This document shows, piece after piece, positions 43,069 through 54,840 of a stretch of DNA of 64,000 nt. The notes under the pieces are model-generated. The model made no database searches, was not told where the DNA came from, and worked only from the letters and a program-made list of their open reading frames with translations. Positions within the stretch are counted from its first letter, which is position 1; the number at the start of each line of letters is the position of its first letter. Source of the stretch: Aulostomus chinensis (Eukaryota; Chordata; Actinopteri; Syngnathiformes; Aulostomidae); assembly GCA_037954235.1 (NCBI GenBank), contig JBBMOA010000013.1:9362501-9426500 (forward strand). The letters are read 5' to 3'. Position numbers and translations under genes: made by a program.

Positions 43069-43593
43069 GCTCTGATCTTAGAGTAGCGTCTGAACCTCGC
43101 ACACACCTAAGAGGATTGTGCTGCCTTGATTCATAATGTGCAGCTCTTCCATTGACACCCTCATGGATCAAGCAGAACTCGAAGGCCACTCTGCCAAGGC
43201 CAGTGACCCCCTCCTCTATGACATGCAAATAAACACATAATGTCATATCATATTATATGTCCTAAAATATTTCCCAACCCCCTTTTTTTGGTGTTAATAT
43301 TTTATTAGAATTATCTAATTTTTTAATATTCTATTAGAAGTCAAACTCCCGTCAAAGGAATCAATCTATTTTTAATTGTAGAGAAATTCTGATGGGTTAC
43401 TGAATATGACAGATGAGGTATCGTTACGTTGGTAGTTTGCTAATGACATAAACGTTCATTACCAATGTTAAATCAGCTGAAAATAAGATAAGATAGGAAT
43501 GACTGCTAACAAATCTGGGAGAAATCTTAAACTCCTCATATCTTAAGACTTAAAGAAGGGAGCTTCTATGTCACTCTTGAAACAAACTCCTAA

Positions 43594-43914
43594 ATCCACT
43601 GGTACAGAGCCAAGAGGGACAGAGAAGATTTATGTGAGAACATGCTGTTGGTTTGTCTGCGAAGCTCCATGCCTGCCTGTGAGGACTTTGTACGAACCGA
43701 AGGTCTGAATGTGGAGGATATGACGTTAGAGGGAACATTCTACCAACCCCTTATCAGGAGAGTTATGAGGCCATGTGAGCCCAAAGACTGCCGTTACTCA
43801 GAGTTGTATCTAGCCTGGTGGAGAGAAGCATCATCACTCCTGGTTATGAGCCATGAGAAGCAGTGGGTGAGGATCAGCAAGGTGCTAACCCGCCCATCCT
43901 GTTCCTCCAGTTGA
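43594..43914 (+). other. Unrecognised 106-codon open frame
   Basis: Open from just after a TAA at 43591 to a TGA after 43911, with a first ATG at 43642. It has no simple repeat and a protein-like composition (MPACEDFVRTEGL, YSELYLAWWREAS). No family is recognised and there is no splice or promoter context, so it may be a relic of a mobile element or chance. Confidence 0.15.
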
Positions 43915-44468
43915 GGGAAGGGGGGGTGGTAATCTCAACCTTAATCTCAATCTAAACTTTAAATTGATATGTGTGTGTTTATGTCTTTTACATCAAGACT
44001 TGGCTTTGGTGAAAACTAGAGATTGCATCAGGTAATCTCTTGCTTTCTGTTTGTTTCCCAAACAAACCCCAGCCAGAACAAGGCAATGCCATGCCTCACC
44101 ATGCTGTGTGGTACCCCACAGCATCTGCGCTCCATTCGATGAAACAGCGTGAAGCATAAATCAATATGGATTATAGCTCTGTAAGGAGCTATACAGTGAC
44201 AACTCCTCACCACATGTGCAGTTATTATGCTGGATTGCATCTTGTTCACTTTTCAAATCAGAGAGGAAAATAGGAGTGTTGTTCATAAAGTAGCTTTGGG
44301 CCAAGAGCCGTCATGACAATGAGGAAAAACATCTCGGCCACACCCACTGCACGCTACCCATGGTGCACATCCAGAAAACTGGTTAGAGCGCTGCATGGGG
44401 TAAAGGGTGGGTTAGGATCAGCTTCTCATTCCACCTGCCACACCTCGGCTCAGAGTCCCATGTGAGCG

Positions 44469-44536
44469 CACACACACACACACACACACACCTACACACA
44501 CACACACACACACACACGCTCACACACACACACACA
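44469..44536. repeat. (CA)n, interrupted
   Basis: Three CA blocks separated by CCTA and GCT steps. Confidence 0.93.
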
Positions 44537-47500
44537 AAGTGGCAGGCCTGGTGGTAGGTCTCAACCCCCCTAACAGTGCTGGGCACCCTACCATGCTCTG
44601 CAGGACACCAGAGATTATCCCAGCGCTCACAGTCAGTCTCAGAATGTTAATCCTCAGTCATCTCTTCTACTGTACAGTTAAATCCCAATCTTACTCTCAA
44701 TCACTCCTCCTTCTTCGTATTCCCCTCATCCTTCATCCATTACCCTCCCACTAAAATCTCCCCCAGATTCGCAGCTCTGTCCTCTTTCTATCATGTGATT
44801 TAACTCCATCCTCTCCTCCCCTAAAATCTCCTGATCCCTGGTTTCAAATCGAAAGCTACAAGACCTCATCCCCACTCCGCCTTGTTGGTTCTCTCCGCTC
44901 CAGGCCCAGCCCCCACCATCAACCACACATTGATCTTCTCATCCCCAAGAAAACAAAACACCAATCAGCCCATCATAATCACTCTGTTGGAGGAGGAAGT
45001 GCTGTAGCAGAGCTGCTATGTTGATGTACAGACAGTGGAGAACTCTTTTTGGATGAATATGTGCCTGGATGTGTTCTATTTTTAAAATATGAATTGGAAA
45101 AAAAAATAAAAAAGCTCTATGAAGGTTTATTAACCGCACAGTAGATTCCATTCGGTTAATGATGCCACTGATTCTCATTTCTTTTTTATTTGTGTGCTGG
45201 AACAATAAAGTGACAGCTGCTGGAACTGTTCCTTCTTAAAGTGACAAAAACAACCTCTGAATGGTATCTTGTCTCCCACAGCTTTCCCCGCTATTTACTG
45301 AGATTTACTCTCGTAAAAATTGCTCGTATATTTTTTTTTTTTAACGACTTGTCCCAAAGGACTTATTGGAGACACTATGACTTCTAACTTCCAAACAATA
45401 AACACCATTTGTAGTCCGTCAGCAATCTCGGCACCGTTGTCCTTGTCATGTGGTGCATTCTTGTCAAGCGCAGAGAACTTCTTCACATGCACTATCTCAA
45501 TATCTTTCCAGCACAAGTGATGAACAGATCTATGTACGATCGAGATGTAACACTTCAATCACCTGAGACGAACCACTGGAGACCCCCAGTTTCTCCCTAA
45601 ATATCCATTTAAATAAGTCAGATAAAGCATTTCTCTGTAGCTGCTTGTTGCAGCTCTTCATTACATTATGTTACATCATGTCCAAGTCTGACATGCCAAT
45701 ATTTAAAGCCGCATTACAACATAAATTGTATCATGTTTGGATCTTGAAGGTATGAAGTAATATTGATGGACAAACCTTAACTAACCTTTAAGCTATCAAG
45801 ACATTCCGTTTCTGACTTCTAATAACATTTGTGTCACTGGTGTTTTCGTCCAGCGCTGTTCTTAGATCTCCTCACTGGTGAAATGAAAATACTGTACGTG
45901 TTCCCAATTTAATCCTGTGCTCCTTGGTTGTTTGTTGACTGTATCGCTTCATACACGCCAAAAATTAATTTTTCAACATAATCGTTGTGTTTTCTCTTTC
46001 AAAAAATAACAAAAAACTAAAACCATTCCATGACTCATAGTGAACTCTGGGAGAGGTGCTAATTTTATGTTTAATGAATAGAATTGTGCACCTCTCCCCC
46101 ATCTGCTTCACGTGATGCACAGCGACCCCCGAAGACTTAATCACTTAGGCTCACACCACGAGTATACAGGCAGCAAAAAAGGGAATACATTACTTGGAGC
46201 ATCACAGAACTCATTTCATAATCTCAATCTCATTTGGAAAATAAGTCTCTAATATGTGAGTGAATATCTATGACTCCTTGCTTCTTAAAATGCCAATATA
46301 CCATACCATTTAGTTTTTTGAATTATTGACTTTGAATTTCATTTTTGAAAACAACAAATTACAACAATTTTGGAGATGAAGATGATCAAAAATCCACTAA
46401 ACTTGACAGATGAATATCATGTTTGTTTAATTGCTTTAAATATGTTGACGTCGCTATCCATCTAACCAGATTTTTAGGGCTCTTAATTTCCATAGTGTGT
46501 GTATACAGGTGGAATTCACAGATTAACCAGCTGTGGGCATTGATGCCCCTCAGGTGGAGATGAAGTCCATCCATTCTGCACCACCATGATGTCTGACATT
46601 GCATAAGCATCCATAAAACAGGCATATCAGTAAAAGGACTGTAGGACTGTTGGCTTAAAGCAAGGCTGTATCGTACTGTAATGGCTGCTCCTGCAGCACC
46701 AGTGTTGACAGACGACCGTTCGAAGATTTATGACCTGTCATAAATCTGACCAGTGAGTTGTAGATCATTCTTTTGACTGATTCAGACTGTTTTTCTTTGG
46801 TAAATGCTGCCATGTTGTGAAATATTCCTCTGTAATTTTAGGTGGTTAAATTTTAAGAATATATTGACATTTTTTCCATGATTGCAAAGTCAATGAAAAT
46901 ATCATGGTTGACTTTTGGAAGACAGAGTATTCATTATTTCAATTTGGAATCGAAATACATTTCAAAATCCTGAGACATCTGCAATAATACATTTTGAATT
47001 TTGTTGAAATGCTAAAATGAAAAAGTGCCTTATAAACTGGAAAAGCAGCAGTGTCAAAGAATGACAGCTTTTGCTCTCTGCTCTTTCCAGGTTGTGATGT
47101 TACTTTTCTGCGTCATTATTAGTAAAGAACTCACAGCAAGAAAAATGGGACTCAGTTAACAGTAAGTACAGTCATTTTCCTGGATGTTTAATCTAAAACC
47201 TTATTATAAAAGCTTATCATTCATCAATTCTTCATGAAGGTTACCCTCCACTGTAATTGTGTATATCATAATACAGTGAATATGTTCTTTGTCAAGAAAG
47301 TCATGAAAATTTACTTGCCGAACACCACAACGACAGTGTACACAAAATAATATATTTCTGATGTCTTTCCACCAACATGAGTGTAATGAAAAAGAGGGAA
47401 ATTAACGTGAGTAATGCAGCCGTCAAAACTTTGCTTCATATAATTTACCCAGCCAGAGTGAAGTCTGGGAATTTAAATATACTTTCAGCAATTTCCATCA

Positions 47501-48270
47501 ATAAGGTCCCATTCAATGCCTCTGTTAATGGTGTATGTGTATGATGTCATTTTATTGTTTTATGATTTTATTTACGACACTGAGTCTAGTCCTGCAGTTC
47601 CTTGTGGTTTCACTATCTGAACATACAACTTTACAACATACACACTGCAGGAAGTCCATACATTAATCCTTAGAATAATGTGTTTTATAATGAGTGACTG
47701 TCTCGATTCACATTGAATCTTCAACTCAGCACTACATGGTCTTCATGGTCTTTTAATGCCTGGGAAATACACTTATTGTCAATTGGTTTTAGAGCCAGAC
47801 AAGATAGATGCCCTTGTCTCTACTCTGGGTGTATTACAGAGCTCCAGACAGCTGACCGCTTATTAGATTAGCTTTAATAACTGATGTTGGTGGGGAACAA
47901 ACTATCTCAAAAGTCATCAAATAAACTTTAATACCAAACAATCTTTGCCTGCTTTAATATAAGCGAACGCACAGTGGATAGAAGCATATCCATGGCACTA
48001 AAAATGATGGACAATGAGCATACAGTGCTTCCTCAAAAACAGCCTTGTTCCTTCAAAATCACTATATAGTCTAGCCTTCTCCACTTGGCTGGCTGCTATG
48101 TAAAGTGTGACAAGTAGTGCCACAATTCAGTAGGCTATACCAGTCCTGTGTCTATTTGAATATCAAACCCCTCTGAGATATTTTACATCAGCCAAAATCT
48201 ATTGAGGGCCCTGACTTATGCCTCAAAATAATGCTTTTAGTTGCAATCATAAAGGAGCTAGCACAACTTT

Positions 48271-48417
48271 GTCCATCCATCCATCCATCCATCCATTGTC
48301 TAAACTGCTTATCTGTTAAGGGTTGCGGTGGGGGGGGGGGGGGGGGCTAACCCAGTGAGTGAGGATCGAAACCCTTTGGTTGCTAGATGGCCACTCTACC
48401 TCTGAGCCATGGCGCCC
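48271..48417 (-). mobile_element. tRNA-derived SINE with 13-bp target-site duplication
   Basis: On the minus strand the element starts GGGGCGCCATGGCTCAGAGG, with an A-box-like TGGCTCAGAGGTAGAGTGG and a B-box-like GGTTTCGATCC spaced as in a tRNA gene, then a poly-C run, and ends in (GGAT)n. It is flanked by ctagcacaacttt (48258-48270) and ctagcataacttt (48418-48430), a duplication with 12 of 13 bases identical. The tail suggests mobilisation by an RTE-type LINE, which is inference. The G run at 48329-48347 is inside the element. Confidence 0.85.
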
Positions 48418-49456
48418 CTAGCATAACTTTTTACTTCCGTGTTTAAGGTGAGTCTTATTAACTGGAGTAGTGAAGAATGTTTCAATTGCATGAGATGCTA
48501 ATTGTTCCAGTGTACAGGCATTTTGTTAGCAAAACACAGGAATTTTTCATCTTTAGTTGTTAAATCTAGGTACAGGCCCTAGAAACTCCATTCGGCATAA
48601 TAACCCATAACTTCTTAACTCCACATCTCAGAAAGACAGTCTTACTTCCTGTCTGTTCACACAAACATTGTGACCTTAAGTGTTGGCGCTGAGATGATAT
48701 GATGTCTATAGAAAACAAACAAACACAAATTGCACAAACCTTCCGGTGTGAAAAATACCCATTTCTTCCTAACCTACATGTTTTTTCTACATTCATTACA
48801 TTCTCTTCCTAACCCCTCCGATGGTACTAATGAAAACAGATGAAAACTCTACAGACAAATAACATAAACATCAACACTAATTCACACTCATTGAGACAAA
48901 CATTCTCAGAGACTTGAGTAAATAAGCCTGAGTTATAACGGCTGGGGGGGCAAGCACCCATTGGGAAATTTTCTCTGATCAAGTGCAAAGAGATTAACTG
49001 GTTGGATGTGTGCTAATGAACAGGAGATCATAAGAATAGGAGCTCATAAATGTAGATGAGGTGTGTGAGAGGGAGTTTCATCTTGTATCAGATTAATCAC
49101 ACGAGTTATGTAAAGAATTATTTTACCATCCTTTCCCCCCACCAACATCCTCACAACTTCTCACATCTGAAGGAAATACATTGCTGTATTGAAGGTATGA
49201 GAATACTGCAACTTTTACAGCAACACGAGCAATCATACTATCAAGGAGAGTCCATTTTTGTTTATATTCAGAAATAATTTTGGACTTTCTCAGCTGGAGC
49301 CCAGTCAGAAGTTGTTACATTGTGTGCAACAGCCTCTTTCATACAAATATATCAACTAAGAGAGAAAACACACAGACAAAGAGCCACAACAGCACATTAA
49401 ACACAATCACAAACAGAAAGGGGCTAAGTGTTCTAACAAAAGCTGCAGTCACTTAC

Positions 49457-49507
49457 TGATCACATAGTCCCCAAATGGATCTTCATCCTCCTCATCATCT
49501 AGGTACG
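49457..49507 (-). CDS. tenm2: Probable 51-base cassette exon of teneurin-2 (acidic, DPF-containing insert)
   Basis: On the minus strand a long T-rich tract ends in TTTTTCTCCAG at 49508, followed by 51 bases without a stop and the consensus donor GTAAGT (49451-49456). Joined in phase to the 62484-62777 exon (its trailing G plus CG), it reads A-YLDDEEDEDPFGDYVI and again leaves one base, so it is phase 1 on both sides and can be included or skipped without shifting frame. Nine of the 17 residues are Asp or Glu. It extends the acidic NKSDDES end of the previous exon and adds two tyrosines in acidic context plus DPF, a tripeptide known in other proteins to bind the AP-2 appendage. Phase, strand, order and splice signals are seen; membership of tenm2 and optional use are inferred. 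I do not recall this peptide in mammalian teneurin-2, where a different optional segment occurs near this point. An exon of an unannotated nested transcript is the main alternative. Confidence 0.72.
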
Positions 49508-49600
49508 CTGGAGAAAAAGGAATTGAGGAAAGAAAGGCAAAGAAACAACAAACAAAGATTATCACAAATCAAGGAAAAAAAAACACAAACCAAAAGAAAA
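49508..49600 (-). promoter_or_regulatory. Extended pyrimidine tract and 3' splice site of the cassette exon
   Basis: Reading on the minus strand, about 90 bases before the exon are dominated by T and C, with runs such as TTTTTTTTTCC and TTTCTTTGCC, ending TTTTTCTCCAG. TGTGATAATC and CCTTGAT are possible branch-point settings. Such long tracts are typical of exons controlled by polypyrimidine-tract-binding proteins, which is an inference here. Confidence 0.6.
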
Positions 49601-50825
49601 GTGAAACTAGACACATAAAAATAAAGCACCAAAAAAAAGTTAGGGTTGGAAACAAACAGAACTTTTGCCCTGTCCTCAGACACATCCTCCTCTCAATCAG
49701 ACACCTCCAGCCTTCATTAGCAAGCAAAGCGCTGATCATTAAACTACAAATAGTTTCAACAGCATTGCAGAGGAAAATATGATTCCTCATAATTGGCCAG
49801 CGAAATCTCAATTTGCTCTCTCTCCTGCTATCTCTCTCCCTCATCCTCCCTTTCTCTGGTAGGTCTGAAGATGGCGAGGAGAGGTCATTACGGTGCTCGA
49901 AATTCCCTATTAGGAAGTCAGCAAGTCTGATGCCAATGACTTTTAACTATGCCTGTGACTTTATTTTAACCATGGATCCTCTGTGACACCAGGCAGGCCC
50001 TCACTGCAGATACAGTCACTACAGCAGCATGATCGCACCACCATTACCCTCAATAAATCAGTTTATTACAAACAGCTTTAGATTCACCGTCTCACAAATT
50101 CATTCTAAATCCTCTTTCTTCTTTCCTCGTCAGTACCTTTGTTCCCTTTAATGAGCAAGCGTCCATCTGGAGGGATATTAGTATTGCTCCTTATGTATCT
50201 GTAGTCCCTTTCACACATTTATTGCAGACCTCAATGTATCCTGCATTAGGTTGAGGAGCTATGAGTCACAAAAGTCCAAGTTGGGTCCATCTCAACTCGT
50301 GTAAAAAGAGCAGGTAATGTTCTGGAGAATTCTCAAGCAATACAAATATCTGAGGGAGAAGAACAGCCAATCACACAAAGACACCGGCATAAGTGCCCGT
50401 AAGTGCCGACATAGAAGTTGTAAGATGAACTCAAGTACTGCAAAAGGCTTCATTGTTTATGATTGAATTAAAAACTGGCTACATTCCATTCCATTATGTC
50501 TCTGAGCAGATAGTGCTGTACAAAATTATAATAACACATGTAGTGACATCAACTGTACATCACGATCTTCATCACTCAGGTCCTGTAATGGCTCATTTTC
50601 ACTGACAATTCACAATGTGACTAGTTGAAATGCTGATCTGCAACTCTCTGAGATGCCACTGCAACTTTCCTGATTGTACTTATTATGAATCTTTGGTGTA
50701 AACTGGCATCAAGCGGAATGAGTAGCAATTCTTGGGGTTAGCTCCAGGTGTAGCCTAAACAAATGCGTCTTTGTTGTAAACCTACAAGATTGCAAACATC
50801 TTCGACATCGACATATCCTGTCCCA

Positions 50826-51214
50826 GGGCAGCACGGTGGTGCAGTGGTCAGCACTGTCGCCTCACAGCAAGAAGGTTCTGGGTTCGAGCCCCAGCTCGGA
50901 CACGAGATCTGTCTGTGTGGAGTCTCCATGTTCTCCCTGTGCCTGTGTGGGTTCTCTCTGGTACTCCAGCTTCCTCCCACAGTCCAAAGACATCAAGAGG
51001 GGACGAGGCTGATTGATACTCTAAATTGACCGTAGGTGTGGCTGTGAGTGTGAATGATTGTCTGTCTCTATGTGTTGGCCTTGCGATGGACTGGTGACCT
51101 GTCCAGGGTGAACCCCGCCTCTCACCCGTAAGCTGCTAAGATAGGCTCCAGCCCCCCCCCCCCCCCCGCGACCCTTGACAGGATAAGCGGAAGAAAATGG
51201 AAGGATGGATGAAT
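50826..51214 (+). mobile_element. Teleost tRNA-headed SINE, near full length, with target-site duplication
   Basis: The element opens GGCAGCACGGTGGTGCAGTG, carries the B-box-like GGTTCGAGCCCC, then the widespread teleost body with CCATGTTCTCCC, CACAGTCCAAAGACAT, GACCTGTCCAGGGTGAACCC and ATAGGCTCCAGCC, a poly-C run (51151-51167) and a tail ending AAGGATGGATGA. Flanks atatcctgtcccag (50813-50826) and atatcttgtctccag (51213-51227) form a target-site duplication with one substitution and a one-base length difference. This repeat family is common in percomorph genomes. A plus-strand frame over it is not a gene. Confidence 0.88.
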
Positions 51215-51660
51215 ATCTTGTCTCCAGTATTTACCAAGGTATGCCCTTGCCTAGAACATTTCCTAGAACACAGAGTAAGTGAGAAAATGTCTGACATTGT
51301 GTGCTACATGTATCAAAGCCTGGGCCTGATTTCCTCAACTGACTCGGAGTTCAGATGAAAAAATGGCTTCTTCATGTACCTGCCTGACTGCAAGTGTGTG
51401 CATTATCATCTTCTGTGAAATCACAGGTGCCATGCCTTTATTGAGTCATGAATACACAACACAAGTCTATGTTTCGTATGCCAAATAGACCAGTGTGATC
51501 CCGACTGCAGGGCATTTCCAAACCCTATACTTGACCCAAAGACAGACACGTACAGATACAAGCAGCAGTGGGCTGGTGTTCATCACTGGTTCCCTCATCG
51601 CAGCACACATAGCTCTCACTGCATGTACAAAAAGTCCTTGAACTAGTTGGTGAGGTATAG

Positions 51661-51697
51661 AGACACACGCGTGCATGCACACACGCACGCGCACAAG

Positions 51698-51730
<33 letters not shown>

Positions 51731-51738
51731 GTGTGTAT
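51661..51738. repeat. CA/CG compound array with CGCGTG ends
   Basis: CA repeats bounded by acacacgcgtg on the left and cacgcgtgtgt on the right. Confidence 0.9.
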
Positions 51739-53795
51739 TTGTGAAAGCGGGCTGTCAGTGCTGCTCTTACACACCATTCATCACAAGCTACTAATTCTGT
51801 TAGACCATTGTCGAGCCGTTCGCACCCCACGTAGCTCTCTGAAAACTCAATCAGAGTCTAATGCCCCCAACCTTCCTAACACACACTCTCAGTTTCACAT
51901 TTGCAGAGACCCTGAGGGGACAGCGCTGGTCCTGAGGGACCCCATCAGTCCAACTCCATGAGTGGGGCTGGAATTTGATAGACAGGAGCTGCATGGACTG
52001 TGTTACTGGTGTTGAGATGGCTGCAGTGGAAATCTGGCCAAGGCTCCAGGAGAACTCAGAGGAAAGAAAAGCAATAATTGTGTGACATGATTATAGTCTG
52101 TGTTCCAAAGAGTTCCAAATGAAAACGATCATAATTAAGCATTATCTTAATCCACCTTGATTACAACAAAATCCTTCCAGCACCCTACTTCTTAATATTA
52201 TCTAATGTAACATCAGCCGCCTTGAATGTGGTTGATTTTGGGTTTATATTCCTTTAGAACACAAAGAAGAACAAAGAGGACAGTGTGGGTGCAGGCACTC
52301 TGCCACCTGCACTAGAAGATTTGATTTGTTAATCATGATTCACTTTGCCCAATTTTAGTTTTTAGGAAGTGTAATCATAGATAAAGGGAGAAAAACAACA
52401 AAACACGTGACTGCAGATGTTTTAATGGTACAGCTTGAAAGAAAGGGTGGAAGCAGAAGAAACGATGGAAGAGTCAATGAGGGGAACAAGGCAATTGAGC
52501 ATACCCAGATGAGGGGGTGGGGGTGGGGGGTTAGAGAGAAAGGCCAGACTAAATTTAGCGCCACCTTTTCTTTTCCTAATTATGAGATTAATACATCCTG
52601 TCACACATGTCACAATACTACACCGTGATTTATTATCTAGCAGACCAGATGGGGAGATTGAGCAGGGGAGGGGAGGGGGGGGGGTGTCTGAGGGCAGCTA
52701 GTCAGCATGCTTGTATGATTGGGCTGGACGTTGGTGGCTGAACGAGTGAACAGCCGCGGCGTGTCTGTGTTTAGCCAGCTGACAGGGGTTAAGCTGATGC
52801 GGTGGCGGCTGCCACTCCCCAAAAATGTCTTCCCACCCCAGCTGCCATTCCAATTTTGGGAAATTCACAATGTGAATAACTGTGGCTTTAATTTACAAGC
52901 GTAGAACTCTGATTGCAAGTAAATGCAGCAAGAAATGATGCTCCCCTAGGTTCTAACCCTCCAATAGAGCTAATTAGCAGAGTCTCAGTGAGAAGTTGAG
53001 AGGAAGGGAGAGACATGTGGTGTTGAAGTTACAAAAAAAGAGTTTATTTCCGTAAAGTAAGAAACAAACAGCCTTACCACATTGTTCAAGCAGCTTTCTG
53101 TGCAGGCTCTCCTTGTCTCGGCCACACACAGCGTCTGCTGGTGGTTTTTTCCTGCTGTGTGTTGGGTTGTCAACTTTCACAAGTACAGATGCAGAATGGC
53201 TGCAGATGGTAAGTGGTGGGGTTGTTTTGTTGAGGCACATTTTCTTCAGTCATATTAATTTGTGTTTGATTGTGTGAGGGATTGTATCTCAGTAACCGCT
53301 GCTTACGAATGTCTCTTGTCTGCTGCAACAGAGACGGTTCAGTCTGGAGACAAACGTCTATCCAGATCACTCATGCAAGTATAACACACAAGTCACGCAG
53401 GTTCATGATCACGACGATCGGCACACAATGCAGTAGCAGTTCATTCAAAGCTTATTGCCTTTTACCAAGCCACTTCAAACCTCTTTCACACCTAAAGCTC
53501 CGTTCAGTTCAAGGGGGCTCTTGCATTTCTCATTTGGTCCCACTTGCTTTTACTGCGTTCTCTGTCAAACACGACAAATAACGAGATCAAAAATCACACA
53601 GACAAGCTCTAAGCTGCTGGCATCTCACCTGTTTATCTCCTAAACCCATCAGGAGTATTTCAGTTGCACAGTCCTATAAAACATATGTAAGTATTACCTC
53701 AACCAAGTAGTTCATGTTTTTAATGGCATTTGTCTGTTTGTCTTGACCAGTTCTCATGGCCAAGGATGAATCCCATCATCTTAGGGGCAGATTAG

Positions 53796-54840
53796 TCATA
53801 CTCCCACCTGGTGGCAACAAGAAAATACAAGATTTGTTTCTTCCTTTTGCGTTCTGATGTACTCCCCCTGGTGGTTCAACCAGAACCCGTCCAGGTCAGC
53901 CAGAAGCTCCCAGCCTGCAAGCAGTAGGTCGGTCAGCCACTCCCCCTGCTCAGCAGCAGCCATGTCCAGTCCCCTCTCCAGCTGAGCTGCAACCACCTTC
54001 GGATGGGTTCTGTTCTGGCATCGGGGGTCCTGGCTGGCACCATTCCTGCTTCGGCATTGGGTGATGCGGTACCCAGCTCTGCAGTGGAGGTCAGGGCGTG
54101 ATGGATGACATGAGGACGCTGATCCTCAGGGCCCCCAAGCTCTAGTGTGTCAGAGCTTGTTGTTCCTTGTCTCCAGCCCAGTGGTGAGCAGTCTACCAGT
54201 CCACCACCAGGGGTCTTGGCTGGTGCCACTCCTGTTCCAGTGCCAAGGGTCCTAGCGAGAATAACTCCTGTCCTGGCAGGCGCCAGTCCTGTTCCTGCGA
54301 TGAGGGTCTTGGAAGGCGTCACTCCTGTCTTGGCAGACGCCAGTCCTGTTCCGGCGCTGAGGGTCCTGATGGGTGCCACTGCTGTTCTGGTGCAAAGGGT
54401 CCTGGCGGACACCACTGCTTCTCTGTCGTCGAGGGTCCTGGCAGGTGCTGCTCTTAATCCCTGTACCCAGCCACCCTCCTACCCAGCTCCTGATCCCTTT
54501 GCCCCGCCCATGGCGTGCCCGGCTCCTGGGTAGTCCGGCCCACCTCTGTCCCAGGACTCAGTTTCATTAACGGCAGTACCCTAAGACTCTCCGTGCTCTT
54601 CTGCCCAGCCTCCAGGCTATCCTCCACAGTCTCTGTGCCCCTCTGCTTGGCCCTCCTGCTTCACAATTTCTGGTTGAGATTGTTTTTTTGGTGTTCTTTT
54701 GCTGTCCTGCCCTGTCCCTCCTCCAGACCCCCACCTCCCTCCCAAGTTTGTCTTCATGTTGTCTCTCGTGTCTGTTCTGTTTTGTACTCTGATTGCCTGC
54801 CATCTGTGTTTGGGTCCCACTTCCCCCAATAACCATGACA
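53796..54840 (-). mobile_element. Old dispersed element with internal GC-rich minisatellite
   Basis: The block begins, on the minus strand, with TGTCATGGTTATTGGGGG at 54840 and GACCCAAACACAGATGGCAG, a terminus style seen in many teleost repeats. Long minus-strand frames (53933-54415 and 53796-53996) read like fragments of repeat-encoded protein with WRGDWTWLL and LLADLDGFWLNHQGEY. The left boundary is uncertain; related-looking sequence continues to about 53.0 kb, where GGAAATAAACTC on the minus strand could be a poly(A) signal. I cannot name the family. Confidence 0.45.
54211..54445. repeat. 36/57-bp minisatellite, all units multiples of three
   Basis: Units starting GGGTCYTGGC begin at 54211, 54247, 54304, 54361, 54397 and 54433, giving periods 36, 57, 57, 36 and 36. 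The 57-bp form is the 36-bp unit plus a 21-bp partial copy. Both strands stay open: plus reads RVLAGATPVPVP-like repeats, minus reads LAPARTGV-like repeats. Confidence 0.8.

Larger units (their letters stand above)
25500..49456 (-). other. tenm2: Middle part of the same intron; repeats but no supported gene
   Basis: If the 51-base exon is real, this is its downstream intron, which starts with GTAAGT at 49456 and passes the left window edge. It holds microsatellites, a direct duplication at 29.2-29.7 kb, the 20-bp minisatellite at 41.9 kb, the SINE at 48.3 kb and unrecognised open frames at 38.3-38.6 and 43.6-43.9 kb. 30.9-32.5, 35.4-37.0, 38.6-40.0, 40.1-41.9 and 45.2-48.2 kb are AT-rich stretches with nothing further that I can identify. 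Some may contain conserved non-coding elements, which cannot be judged without other genomes. Confidence 0.6.

Noticed and set aside
45295..45558. 87-codon minus frame with LDKNAPHDKDNGAEIADG
   Set aside because: Looks protein-like in part but I recognise no family and see no splice sites; too weak to list as a gene.
48360..48420. Possible tRNA gene from A- and B-box-like strings on the minus strand
   Set aside because: No closed acceptor stem, followed by poly-C and (GGAT)n and flanked by a target duplication, so it is the head of a SINE.
52974..53240. Solo LTR with AATAAA on the minus strand
   Set aside because: A poly(A)-signal-like string is present but I could not find matching TG/CA ends or a target duplication.
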